In this document: piece after piece, positions 56,407-64,000 of the stretch
How the letters are laid out: the number at the start of each line of letters is the position of its first letter
Numbering within the stretch: position 1 is the first letter of the stretch
Source of the DNA: Lachnospiraceae bacterium
GTDB taxonomy: Bacteria; Bacillota; Clostridia; Lachnospirales; Lachnospiraceae
Assembly (NCBI GenBank): GCA_017634975.1
Contig: JAGBMJ010000018.1
Location: 1-64,000, forward strand
Direction of reading: 5' to 3'
DNA length: 64,000 nucleotides
The notes under the pieces: generated by a model
Databases searched by the model: none
What the model was told of the DNA's origin: nothing
What the model saw: only the letters and a program-made list of their open reading frames with translations
Translations under genes and position numbers: made by a program

Positions 56407-56436
56407 TTGACAAAACACTTTTTCTGTAGATATAAT
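56407..56436 (+). promoter_or_regulatory. nadE promoter
   Basis: TTGACA (56407-56412) and TATAAT (56431-56436), 18 bases apart. Divergent from the kdgK promoter, whose -35 lies 30 bases to the left. No palindrome on this side. Confidence 0.85.
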
Positions 56437-56487
56437 GATTATGATAATATGAGGTGCTTCCATCTGGTGTAAAAGGAGGAACAAACT

Positions 56488-57228
56488 ATGGACGGGTACA
56501 ATTTCAATGCAGAAGCAGTAAGGGACCGGCTGATCACAATGATCAAAGAACATGCGCAGCAATATGGCTTTGACAAAGTGGTGCTGGGCATCTCCGGCGG
56601 AAAGGACTCCACCGTGGCTGCGGCACTGTGTGCCAGGGCTCTGGGAAAAGAAAATGTCATCGGTGTGATGCTGCCGGACAAACAACAGGCGGATATCGCA
56701 GATTCCGTTAAGGTATGCGAGAGCGTGGGCATAAAGAATTACACGATCAATATCGGAGAGATCCATACGGCACTGCTTTCGGCAGTGGATGCCATCCCGT
56801 TTTCGGAGGAGAGCAATACCAATGTGGCACCGCGTCTGCGTATGACCACCCTCCGTTATGTAGCACAGGCCCTGGGCGCCAGACTGTGCGGTACCGGCAA
56901 TCTGTCGGAAGCCACCGTAGGCTACTGCACCAAGGACGGAGACACCAGCTGCGATTTCAACCCGCTGGGAGCACTCACCAGCATGGAAGTCGTGGAAGTG
57001 GGCAAAACCCTGCCGGAACTGCCGCGGGAACTGGTGGAAAAGACACCCAATGACGGTCTGTCCGGTAAGAGTGACGAGGAAAAACTCGGACTGAAATATG
57101 CCGATATCCACAAGTATATCCGTTTCGGAAGCTGTGGGAATGCCGAGGTCGACGAAAAGATCCGCAGAAAAGAAGCCGCGAATATGCATAAGCGTATGCG
57201 TCCGCCCATCCTTGACCCGCTGGCATGA
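56488..57228 (+). CDS. nadE: Ammonia-dependent NAD synthetase
   Basis: This 246-residue NadE has the PP-loop SGGKDST (36-42), VMLPD, the deamido-NAD-binding GTGNLSEATVGYCTKDGD block and PNDGLSGKSDEEKLG. It lacks the glutaminase domain, so it uses free ammonia. Catalyses the last step of NAD synthesis in the cytosol. AAAGGAGG precedes ATG 56488. Confidence 0.95.
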   Translation: MDGYNFNAEAVRDRLITMIKEHAQQYGFDKVVLGISGGKDSTVAAALCARALGKENVIGVMLPDKQQADIADSVKVCESVGIKNYTINIGEIHTALLSAVDAIPFSEESNTNVAPRLRMTTLRYVAQALGARLCGTGNLSEATVGYCTKDGDTSCDFNPLGALTSMEVVEVGKTLPELPRELVEKTPNDGLSGKSDEEKLGLKYADIHKYIRFGSCGNAEVDEKIRRKEAANMHKRMRPPILDPLA

Positions 57229-57247
57229 TCGTCATCAAACGTGATCC

Positions 57248-57287
57248 CGCCTCCCTTTTGAGGGGAAGCTGACGGATGAGGTGTTAC
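57248..57287. repeat. Dispersed hairpin repeat, copy 5
   Basis: CCGCCTCCCTTTTGAGGGG, then AAGCTGACGGATGAGGTG, matching the distal half of the unit at 8596. It lies between nadE and the CapA gene; the repeat's GAGGTG may double as the ribosome site of that gene. Confidence 0.7.
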
Positions 57288-57291
57288 ATAA

Positions 57292-58386
57292 ATGATCTGT
57301 AAATCCAGGAAAAATACTACATTAAAATTCGCCCTGTCTCTCGCGACCATGCTAACCGCAGGTCTGACGATAGCAGATCCCGCCTACGCTGCCGATCCTC
57401 CGGAACTTCCTCCGACCATCGGTGATACCGGTGTCTCGGTACAGAAGGTTACCATCTCGGCAGTAGGTGACTGCACCCTGGGCAATGATCCCTCACAGGA
57501 GAGCCGGGCAAATGCCTTTCACAGGATCTACAATGCCAACGGACCGGATTATTTTCTGCAGTACTGCCGCCCGGTATTTCAGACCGACGACCTGACCATC
57601 GCCAATCTGGAAGGCACACTTACCACGCAGGGATCGCCGGCACAGAAGACCTGGCGTTTCCGTTCCGACCCTTCTTATATTGAGATCCTGACACATTCCT
57701 CCGTGGATGTGGTGGGCTTTGCCAACAACCACTGCCGGGATTACGGAGAGGTCAGCTATTGGGACACCATGGCCAACCTGGATGCCTATGGCCTGCCATA
57801 TTCCTCCAAAGATAATGTGTGTGTGCTGGAACGAAACGGCATCCGCATCGGCATTGCGTCCCTGAAACTGCTTGGCGGCAGCACCGCTTCCAACAAACAG
57901 CGGATCCGTACCAAAGTAGACGAGCTTAAGGCGCAAAATGTCCAGCTGATCCTGATGAACTGCCACTGGGGCATCGAGATGGACCGTATCCCAAACAGCA
58001 TGCAGAAGGAACTGGGGCACTATGCCATCGATGCAGGTGTGGATCTGGTGATCGGACACCATCCGCACGTACTGCAATCCGCGGAATACTATAATGGAAG
58101 ATACATCATCTACAGTCTGGGCAATTTCTGCTTCGGCGGCAATACCAACCCGGGCAATAAAGATACGATGATCTGGAAGCAGGAGTTTGTGTTCCAGGAC
58201 GGACAATTGCTCATGCAAGAGGCGCGCATCCTGCCCTACAGCATCTCTACGCGAAAGGATCTGAATGACTATTGTCCGATCCCCTTAAGCGGTACGGACA
58301 GCGACCGCGTGATCAGCAAGATGAACGAGCTCAGTGCCGGATTCCATGTGCAGTTTGCCCCGGACGGCACCGTGATCGCGCAATAA
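57292..58386 (+). CDS. CapA-family (poly-gamma-glutamate synthesis-like) metallophosphatase
   Basis: This 364-residue secreted protein has a signal peptide (about 1-33, ending in PAYAAD) and a calcineurin-like CapA domain: SAVGDCTLGND, IANLEGTLT, FANNHCRDYG, MNCHWGIE and GHHPHVLQSAEYYNGRYIIYSLGNF. The CapA family is named for capsule genes, but such single genes are widespread and their substrate is not known. The only ribosome site is GAGGTG, ten bases upstream, supplied by a repeat copy. Confidence 0.85.
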   Translation: MICKSRKNTTLKFALSLATMLTAGLTIADPAYAADPPELPPTIGDTGVSVQKVTISAVGDCTLGNDPSQESRANAFHRIYNANGPDYFLQYCRPVFQTDDLTIANLEGTLTTQGSPAQKTWRFRSDPSYIEILTHSSVDVVGFANNHCRDYGEVSYWDTMANLDAYGLPYSSKDNVCVLERNGIRIGIASLKLLGGSTASNKQRIRTKVDELKAQNVQLILMNCHWGIEMDRIPNSMQKELGHYAIDAGVDLVIGHHPHVLQSAEYYNGRYIIYSLGNFCFGGNTNPGNKDTMIWKQEFVFQDGQLLMQEARILPYSISTRKDLNDYCPIPLSGTDSDRVISKMNELSAGFHVQFAPDGTVIAQ

Positions 58387-58422
58387 TTGACTCGGCCATC
58401 CATACCGTATATAATATCCACT

Positions 58423-58977
58423 ATGAAAGCTTTAGAAAAACTGGATGATGTCAAAAAAACGGCCTCTGAAAAAAACGAGCCCGAAAAGAAATCTATGCCG
58501 GTGCCGTTGTTTTTACTGCTCTGTCACGCTGCCTGCCTTGGGCTGTTCGTTCTGGCGATGCTGGCGGATTGGGCTTTGGGTGATGTGCAGGCACAAAACA
58601 TTACCGGCGCCGCCGCTTTTATCCTTCCGATCGCACTGGCCGCGGCCGTGATCACTCGGTCCGCAAAGATCCCGCCCAATACCAGGCTCAGCAGTCCGCC
58701 ATTCATCATATGCTGTTTTCTGGCCATTGCCCTTGTCTGGATCGTTGTCTATTCACAGTTTTCCGGAATGCGCCAGCCGGCAGCCATAGCACCGGATGCG
58801 CAGGCAGACATCCTTTGGAAAGAATACATAAACGATATCCGTCTGAGCGTTTTCTTTTTCGGATTGTTCTATACCGTCGTTGACAGCGTGATCCTGTTCT
58901 TCTATTTTGTGATCCGTTGGATCATAAAGCGGATCCGGGAATCGAAAAGACCTGTAAAAACAAAAAATAAAAAATGA
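58423..58977 (+). CDS. Four-TM membrane protein, function unknown
   Basis: A 184-residue membrane protein: a charged N-terminus, four hydrophobic segments (LFLLLCHAACLGLFVLAML; GAAAFILPIALAAAVI; FIICCFLAIALVWIVVYS; VFFFGLFYTVVDSVILFFYFVI) and a Lys-rich C-terminal tail (ESKRPVKTKNKK). No family recognised. I use ATG 58423; a TTG at 58387 is in frame. Both lack a clear ribosome site. It directly follows the CapA gene and ends at a terminator. Confidence 0.55.
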   Translation: MKALEKLDDVKKTASEKNEPEKKSMPVPLFLLLCHAACLGLFVLAMLADWALGDVQAQNITGAAAFILPIALAAAVITRSAKIPPNTRLSSPPFIICCFLAIALVWIVVYSQFSGMRQPAAIAPDAQADILWKEYINDIRLSVFFFGLFYTVVDSVILFFYFVIRWIIKRIRESKRPVKTKNKK

Positions 58978-58999
58978 GGCGCAAACCTCATTTTTTTTA
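58974..58999. terminator. Bidirectional terminator
   Basis: ATGAGG/CCTCAT (58974-58979, 58986-58991), flanked by A-rich and eight-T tracts, between the convergent membrane protein and GGDEF-EAL genes. Confidence 0.8.
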
Positions 59000-60652
59000 T
59001 TTATACTGTTTATTTTTGAGCCGTTGTTCAAAATCCTCCCGTGGCATCGGCTTGTCGTAATAGTAGCCCTGGATCACGTAGCAGCCCACGCTGTTGACGA
59101 AGAAGAGCTGATCATCCCTCTCCACGCCTTCCGTCAGGGTTTCAATCCCCAGCTCCTGCGCCATATGGATGATATCCCGCAGGATGATCTCGTCCTTCCA
59201 CGAAAAGTCATTGTTATTCACAAAGGAACGGTCGATCTTTAAAGTGTGCACACGATATTCCCGCAGTGTAGACAGTGAGGAATAGCCGGATCCGAAATCG
59301 TCAATGGCTGTCATAATACCGTACCGGTACAGCTTGTCGATAAAAGTCGCCAGTTCCCCGTGCTCTTCCAGATCCACGGTCTCCGTTACTTCCACCTCGA
59401 TCAGTTTCTTATCCACACCGGACTTCTCTATAATGTCGTTGATCGTTTCCGCCAGATGCTTATCCTGCAGATCCTTTCTCGAGAAGTTGACCGATACCGG
59501 TACCGGTTCATATCCCGCATCGATCCAGTGTTTCAGATCCTCACAGGTATGCCGCAGTACATAATAATCCAAAAGCACCATCAGTCCGTTCTCTTCCAGC
59601 GGCGGAATGAACACACCGGGCGAAACCAGCTTGCCGTTCCTCTTCCAGCGCACCAGACTCTCGGCTCCCACCAGCCGCTTGTCCCTGGAATCCACCTTCG
59701 GCTGGTAATAAACCTGAAACTCCTCTTTATCCAGTGCCTGCTGATAGTTCACCAGAATACCCTTACGCTGCGAAACCATATCCAGCATATGTTCCGTTGC
59801 GTAGGCAATGGGCTGATGCAGCACATTTTTGGCCTGATTGAGCGCCACCACCGGACGGTTGATCACATCCGCCGGATCGATCTTATCTTCCACGATCTCC
59901 CAGATCCCCGCCCGGCTGGACAGATGCACTTCCTCGTCCAGCCCCGGCAGGGCCACCGGCACATCCGCCAGATAGTAGATAAATTCATCCCTGCGGCTCT
60001 TGCGCAGCAGCACGGCAAAGTTGTCTCCGCCCATATGCGCTGCGATCTCGTCTTCCTTCAAAAACGATTTGATGATCTCGGCAAACCGGCGGATCAGCTC
60101 ATCCCCGGCCTGAAATCCCAGACGTTTATTGATACTGCCGAACCCTTCGATATTGATATAAAAGGCATCATAGAAAGAAAGCGGTACGCTCTCGTCCATC
60201 AGCCAGATGATCTTGCGGATATAACCACTGTAATTGAACAGCCCTGTCAGATGATGCGTAGTACTGCTCTCCTTAAAGGCCCTGACCGCCTGCAGACTCA
60301 GCAGATAATAATAGATATCCATTGCATAAAGCTCCAGGATCTCTCTTTCATCTTCACTGAAGGACATTCCGGCAGGCACGAAGTGAAGTTTCAGTTCATA
60401 CGTATCACTGTACTTATACTCCAGTATAAAAGATTCCGTCCGTCCCTGCTTCACCCTGCGGTCTTCAAACAGTGGAAAGAATTTCCGGTTTTTGATGACC
60501 GCCGCATTTCCCTGCTGCTCTGCATCCAGCTTATAAACATGATAACGAGGCCCTACTTTCAGCAGAGCCTCGCGTAATGTTTCCAGATTTGGCGGAAGCT
60601 GCGTCAGACTTTGTAAAAAGCGGTAATGCAGCTGACGATCGGTTTCTTTCAT
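58997..60652 (-). CDS. GGDEF-EAL protein, probable cyclic-di-GMP phosphodiesterase
   Basis: This 551-residue cytosolic protein has an unassigned sensory N-terminus (1-130), a GGDEF domain with a degenerate site (GGDNF in place of GGDEF; HHLTGLFNYSGY upstream), and an EAL domain (GAESLVRW for EAL, NFSRKDLQ, EVTETVDL, DDFGSGYSS, LKIDRSFV, EGVE). The EAL catalytic residues appear present, so hydrolysis of c-di-GMP is likely and synthesis unlikely; the GGDEF may sense GTP. AAGGATG precedes ATG 60652. Confidence 0.88.
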   Translation of the reverse strand: MKETDRQLHYRFLQSLTQLPPNLETLREALLKVGPRYHVYKLDAEQQGNAAVIKNRKFFPLFEDRRVKQGRTESFILEYKYSDTYELKLHFVPAGMSFSEDEREILELYAMDIYYYLLSLQAVRAFKESSTTHHLTGLFNYSGYIRKIIWLMDESVPLSFYDAFYINIEGFGSINKRLGFQAGDELIRRFAEIIKSFLKEDEIAAHMGGDNFAVLLRKSRRDEFIYYLADVPVALPGLDEEVHLSSRAGIWEIVEDKIDPADVINRPVVALNQAKNVLHQPIAYATEHMLDMVSQRKGILVNYQQALDKEEFQVYYQPKVDSRDKRLVGAESLVRWKRNGKLVSPGVFIPPLEENGLMVLLDYYVLRHTCEDLKHWIDAGYEPVPVSVNFSRKDLQDKHLAETINDIIEKSGVDKKLIEVEVTETVDLEEHGELATFIDKLYRYGIMTAIDDFGSGYSSLSTLREYRVHTLKIDRSFVNNNDFSWKDEIILRDIIHMAQELGIETLTEGVERDDQLFFVNSVGCYVIQGYYYDKPMPREDFEQRLKNKQYK

Positions 60653-60771
60653 GGTTACATCCTTATGTCAAAGCAAGTGTTATATATGATCTATTCTAAC
60701 AAATATACCGGTGTAATAAAAGTGCTTTCCGAAAAATATTTCCTTTTTCCCGGGAACCGGGCCGGAAACAC

Positions 60772-62769
60772 TTACAGCGCTTTTCTTCCCGGATTTTCCA
60801 CAAACGGTCCCGGCACGGCGCAGATCCCTCTGTGATTGCCGAAATAGTCCACATCAAACGTGATCGGACTGCCGTCCGGGCTTTCAAAACGCTGCTCCGG
60901 CTCAAAGGCACATCCCAGGATATCGCTGGTCATGATGCCGTTGGTGAAATCCTTCAGGTATTTATATACATCTGTCTTTAAGGTATACCTGCCGTTCTTT
61001 TCCACCAGTTCCACGCTGACCGTATCCTTCTTGTTGACCAGCTTCTTTTTCTCATGTCTGCACACATTCGCCCCATTGAAGTAGGCATTTCCCTCTACCC
61101 ACACCGGCAGATGTCCGAAGTGTGCTTCCGCGAGCTTGCCCATATCCGCCAGTTCGCCTTCGTCAAACGGCTTTCTCCATTCTTCATAAGTCGGGAAGAT
61201 GTCAAATGCCGCCGTCCCTGCCTGCTGGTAGTCTGCATCCTGCGGTGTTTTCTTTTTGTCTTCTATTTTATACTTCTGAATGAAGATATTGTTGTAGATC
61301 CGGTCATCCCCGTGCAGGATGGTCATAAAACCGGCCACCTCGGTACGGTGACGGATGTGATACGGTGTGTAGCGCGGCTCACGCTGTCCGTTCACGATAC
61401 TGTCCACACCGGAATTGATCAGGGAGAAACCGCCCAGGATCAGGTTGTTCACCACAGCCACGCCCTCGCTCGGGATCGTAACGGATACCTTGGAGAGCAG
61501 CAGATTGTTGTCGATCAGCGTCGGACCATGCCCCACTTCGATAAACACATCCGTATTGAACATAATGCCGTTGCGGCCTTTCACACCGTTGGGGCGCTGG
61601 TTGTCATGCATCAGGTTCTGCGATACTCTCGCCCCCTGTGCCTCCCAGTCCAGCCACACGCCCTGGATGCAGTTGTGGATATGATTGCGGCGGATCGTCA
61701 CATCAATGGCTGCGTGCAGCTTGATCCCCGCCGTCTCTGCACCGCCCAGCTGGGAAGAATTGCAGATGTGATGGATATGGCAGTCCTCGATCGTCGAGAA
61801 CACACCACCCATACGTCCCACGATACCGGTCTGCTCGCAGTGATGCACGTGGCAGCGGCGGATGATGTGGCTTCCCACCCGTTCCTTCGTCCAGCCATGG
61901 TACTGTCCGCGGCATACCGCGTCACGCTCCATCTGCGTCGGACTCTTCACACGTTTCTCCGTGAAATACATATCGTTCTCGGGATCTTTGTATTTACCCA
62001 GGGAAATACCGCAGCAGCGGCTGCCGTATACCTCGCAGTCTTCGATGATCCAGCCCTTTGCCCAGTGCGGTCCGATCATACCGTCCTGGTATGCTGCCGG
62101 CGGAGCCCAGGTGGTTGCCGCCTTGCAGATGGTAAAACCGCTCACCGTGATATAGTCCACATAGTTCTTCTCCGGCATAAAGCAGTTGCGGCGTACACTG
62201 ATCTCCACGTTTTCCTTATTCGGATCCTTCCCGCGGAAATTGGCATACAGCACGGTCTCGTTGGTTTCCTTATCCTGCTCCGTGTACCATTTGTACTTCG
62301 ACGCATCGGCATCCCATGCATATTCATCCGCCGGCGCCTTGCAGCACTCCTCTAAGGAAGCCGCTTCGTACATCGCATTATCGTTCAGAAAAACGCAGCC
62401 GGTATGACGGATCTTCGGCGAGAAATACCAGTCACCGTATACATACGTCGTATACGGATGATACGAACCGAAGATGGTGTTGTCCACGCGTACGGTCCAT
62501 ACACTGCCCTTATATTTCTTCCAGCCCTTCACCTCCTCGGCACCGGTGATCACTGCCCCCAGAGGCACTTCGGAGCGATAGCGGATCGGCGCCTCTTTCG
62601 TCCCGGCATTCTTCGGGCACACATATTCACGGTAGATGCCCGGTGCTACCAGGATCTCGTCACCGGCAGCGGCGATCTTTGCCGCCTCATTGATCCGCTT
62701 GAACGGGCTCTCTTTCGAACCGCTGCCGTCGTGGTCTGCATTTGCGTTAACATAGTAGATCTTAGACAT
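60772..62769 (-). CDS. GH120-type beta-xylosidase (beta-helix)
   Basis: This 665-residue enzyme closely matches the GH120 family founded on XylC of Thermoanaerobacterium saccharolyticum: a parallel beta-helix with ANADHDGSG at the start, PPAAYQDGMIGPHWAKGWI, GIKLHAAIDVTI, WLDWEAQGARVSQNL and DVFIEVGHGP. By alignment with XylC, D374 (LDWEAQG) and E411 (FIEVGHGP) are the catalytic acid pair. A 14-residue insert separates them, absent in XylC. No signal peptide, so it probably cleaves imported xylo-oligosaccharides in the cytosol. AAGGGGG precedes ATG 62769. Confidence 0.82.
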   Translation of the reverse strand: MSKIYYVNANADHDGSGSKESPFKRINEAAKIAAAGDEILVAPGIYREYVCPKNAGTKEAPIRYRSEVPLGAVITGAEEVKGWKKYKGSVWTVRVDNTIFGSYHPYTTYVYGDWYFSPKIRHTGCVFLNDNAMYEAASLEECCKAPADEYAWDADASKYKWYTEQDKETNETVLYANFRGKDPNKENVEISVRRNCFMPEKNYVDYITVSGFTICKAATTWAPPAAYQDGMIGPHWAKGWIIEDCEVYGSRCCGISLGKYKDPENDMYFTEKRVKSPTQMERDAVCRGQYHGWTKERVGSHIIRRCHVHHCEQTGIVGRMGGVFSTIEDCHIHHICNSSQLGGAETAGIKLHAAIDVTIRRNHIHNCIQGVWLDWEAQGARVSQNLMHDNQRPNGVKGRNGIMFNTDVFIEVGHGPTLIDNNLLLSKVSVTIPSEGVAVVNNLILGGFSLINSGVDSIVNGQREPRYTPYHIRHRTEVAGFMTILHGDDRIYNNIFIQKYKIEDKKKTPQDADYQQAGTAAFDIFPTYEEWRKPFDEGELADMGKLAEAHFGHLPVWVEGNAYFNGANVCRHEKKKLVNKKDTVSVELVEKNGRYTLKTDVYKYLKDFTNGIMTSDILGCAFEPEQRFESPDGSPITFDVDYFGNHRGICAVPGPFVENPGRKAL

Positions 62770-62805
62770 TGAATTGAACTACCCCCTTTACAGAAAGAAT
62801 ACACT

Positions 62806-62850
62806 TTTAACCTCGGCTTCCCCCTATGAGGGAAGGCAAGGTTAACCTTT
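62806..62850. repeat. Dispersed hairpin repeat, copy 6
   Basis: TTTTAACCTCGGCTTCCC and GGGAAGGCAAGGTTAA form an interrupted long stem around CCTATGA. It lies between the VWA and GH120 genes. The rest of 62770-62973 shows no gene. Confidence 0.65.
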
Positions 62851-62973
62851 TTCACTTACGATCATCAATATAACATGACCGGATCACCCCAAACCATTTA
62901 TCTGCCGCTATCCTGAGTTATCAGATTTTGTCCTGCTGCTATTCAGCGGCCGGTCGGTAACTATGTCCTGTCC

Positions 62974-64000
62974 TCATCCGATATAATCTACCAACAGTTT
63001 CAATACTTCCCCGTTATTCCCCGGCAGTTCCTTATATTTCCCGCTCTGTGCCAGTTCATTATAGAAGGCATCATCCTCTGCAGAAAGCTTATCGGACTGC
63101 CGCAGCTTCTCTCCGATGCAATACAGAAAACGCGCCAGTTTTGCATTTTCCCCGCCGTTGCATTCCTGACCGACTGCTTTGGAGATCTCGATGCTCTCCT
63201 CGCCCAGAGGCTCTTTGTAGCGCACCTTCACGGTACACAGTTCCTCCGATCCGCTCAGCTGCGGTTTCTGGTATTTCAGCTCTTCCACTTCGGCAGCATT
63301 GCCTCTTACGATCTCATAAAGCGCCACCCCCTGCCCGCCGCTGCCGTATGGCTCGGAGATCACCTTATCGTTCTTAAAATCTTCATGTGACAGTGCGCGG
63401 TTCTCATACCCCAGCAGACGGTAGCTTTTTACGTGCGCCGGATTAAATTCCACCTGTGCCTTCACATCTTTGGCGATGATATTTGTCAGGCTGATATAGC
63501 AGCGGTTCACGGATTCTTCCACATCCGATAAGCGGTTCACCACGCAGTAGGTACCGTTTCCATGCTTGGAGAGCACCTCGAGTTTATCATCTTTATAGTT
63601 GTACAATCCGGTGCCGATGACCGAGAGGAACAGATTGCTCTTTTTCTTTTCTTCGATCAGTTTCTCCAGACCGTCCTTTTTGGTCACGCCGAAGTTCAGA
63701 TCACCGTCCGTGATCAGGATCACCTGGTTGTTACCGCCTTCCTTATAATTCTCCGCCCCGATCTTATAAGCCGTCTCGATGCCGGCAGAACCGTAAGTGC
63801 AACCGGTGATCACGATCGCAAGAATGCGTCCCATCAGGTCTTCCTTGTCACCTTCGCCTTTGATCTCAAAACCGGAATAGACCGTCTCATCCCGGTCACT
63901 GTATGTGACCAGACTGAAGGTATCGCCCTTCTTCAGTTTGCTCACCACCGTCGCGATGGTCTCCTGTGTCACCACGTTCTGCGAACCCATCGAACCGGAC
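62974..64000 (-). CDS. VWA-domain protein (YfbK-like), 5' end cut by window edge
   Basis: At least 341 residues of a von Willebrand factor A protein. The frame remains open to 64000 and reads SGSMGSQ, the MIDAS motif DxSGS, so the true start lies outside. Further MIDAS residues follow in GCTYGSAG and LITDGDLNFGV. The C-terminal part (AKDVKAQVEFNPAHVKSYRLLGYENR) matches the DUF3520 region of YfbK-like proteins. Probably a secreted or membrane-anchored metal-dependent adhesion or assembly protein; the N-terminus is not visible. Confidence 0.85.
   Translation of the reverse strand, partial: SGSMGSQNVVTQETIATVVSKLKKGDTFSLVTYSDRDETVYSGFEIKGEGDKEDLMGRILAIVITGCTYGSAGIETAYKIGAENYKEGGNNQVILITDGDLNFGVTKKDGLEKLIEEKKKSNLFLSVIGTGLYNYKDDKLEVLSKHGNGTYCVVNRLSDVEESVNRCYISLTNIIAKDVKAQVEFNPAHVKSYRLLGYENRALSHEDFKNDKVISEPYGSGGQGVALYEIVRGNAAEVEELKYQKPQLSGSEELCTVKVRYKEPLGEESIEISKAVGQECNGGENAKLARFLYCIGEKLRQSDKLSAEDDAFYNELAQSGKYKELPGNNGEVLKLLVDYIG

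Noticed and set aside
56398-57189. 263-codon minus-strand open frame over nadE
   Set aside because: Reverse shadow of nadE, which has a consensus promoter, AGGAGG and the PP-loop.
60755-60785. Fifth uronate operator near the end of the GH120 gene
   Set aside because: The sequence AACACTTACAGCGCTTTT holds the half-sites in the wrong order and lies at a gene end, not at a promoter.
60772-62769. Pectate lyase or generic polysaccharide lyase for the beta-helix protein
   Set aside because: The sequence follows GH120 XylC nearly end to end, with both catalytic acids, which fits better than a lyase.

Overview
The window looks like the chromosome of an anaerobic Lachnospiraceae-type Firmicute from gut or rumen. 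The signs are the closest protein families, strong AGGAGG-type ribosome sites, several TTG/GTG starts, YesM/YesN-type sugar sensing, and small dispersed hairpin repeats typical of gut clostridia. No rRNA, tRNA or CRISPR array was seen.

1-20.8 kb is an accessory/defence region, visibly AT-richer up to about 6.5 kb and again at 9.7-15.7 kb. It starts with a decayed type III-D CRISPR effector operon on the minus strand: a small conserved gene, a cas10-like gene with a one-base frameshift, a Csx10-type RAMP, a double-Cas7 RAMP, csx19, and a RAMP gene cut short, probably by an insertion sequence running off the left edge. Next come an AAA ATPase with a nuclease-like C-terminus under a palindromic promoter, a WYL regulator, a NERD-like remnant, and a pair of dynamin-like GTPases resembling the Eleos (LeoA/LeoBC) antiphage system, with small companion genes and a repeat-bearing leader. 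The region ends with Rpn-type nuclease genes (one intact, one broken), a BMP-type lipoprotein, and a separate GTPase with a 50-residue membrane partner.

21-32 kb is one sugar sensing and uptake locus on the minus strand. A membrane-anchored sugar-binding sensor, a YesM-like histidine kinase, a YesN-like regulator and a XylF-like lipoprotein precede a ChvE/MmsA/MmsB-type multiple-monosaccharide ABC transporter that has two permease genes. A duplicated beta-helix lipoprotein follows on the plus strand.

34.6-56.3 kb is a hexuronate and unsaturated-uronate regulon: pta-kduI-kduD-rpiB-like, uxaC-uxaB-uxaA, a LacI regulator, and kdgK-eda. Four 14-bp palindromes (TGWAAGCGCTTACA) lie at the promoters of kdgK, uxaC, the lacI gene and pta, tying the units together. 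Galacturonate can run through tagaturonate, altronate, KDG and KDPG to pyruvate plus glyceraldehyde-3-phosphate, and pectin or glycosaminoglycan products can enter through KduI (or the DhuI-like isomerase) and KduD. Interspersed are a FIST-domain sensor with a soluble chemoreceptor, an aquaporin, and a 2151-residue protein of unknown function carrying a papain/C39-like Cys-His-Asp triad, the most novel single gene here.

56.4-64 kb holds nadE, a CapA-like protein, a small membrane protein, a GGDEF-EAL protein with a degenerate cyclase motif, a GH120-type beta-xylosidase, and a VWA protein cut by the right edge. The xylosidase and uronate genes together suggest growth on glucuronoxylan and pectin.
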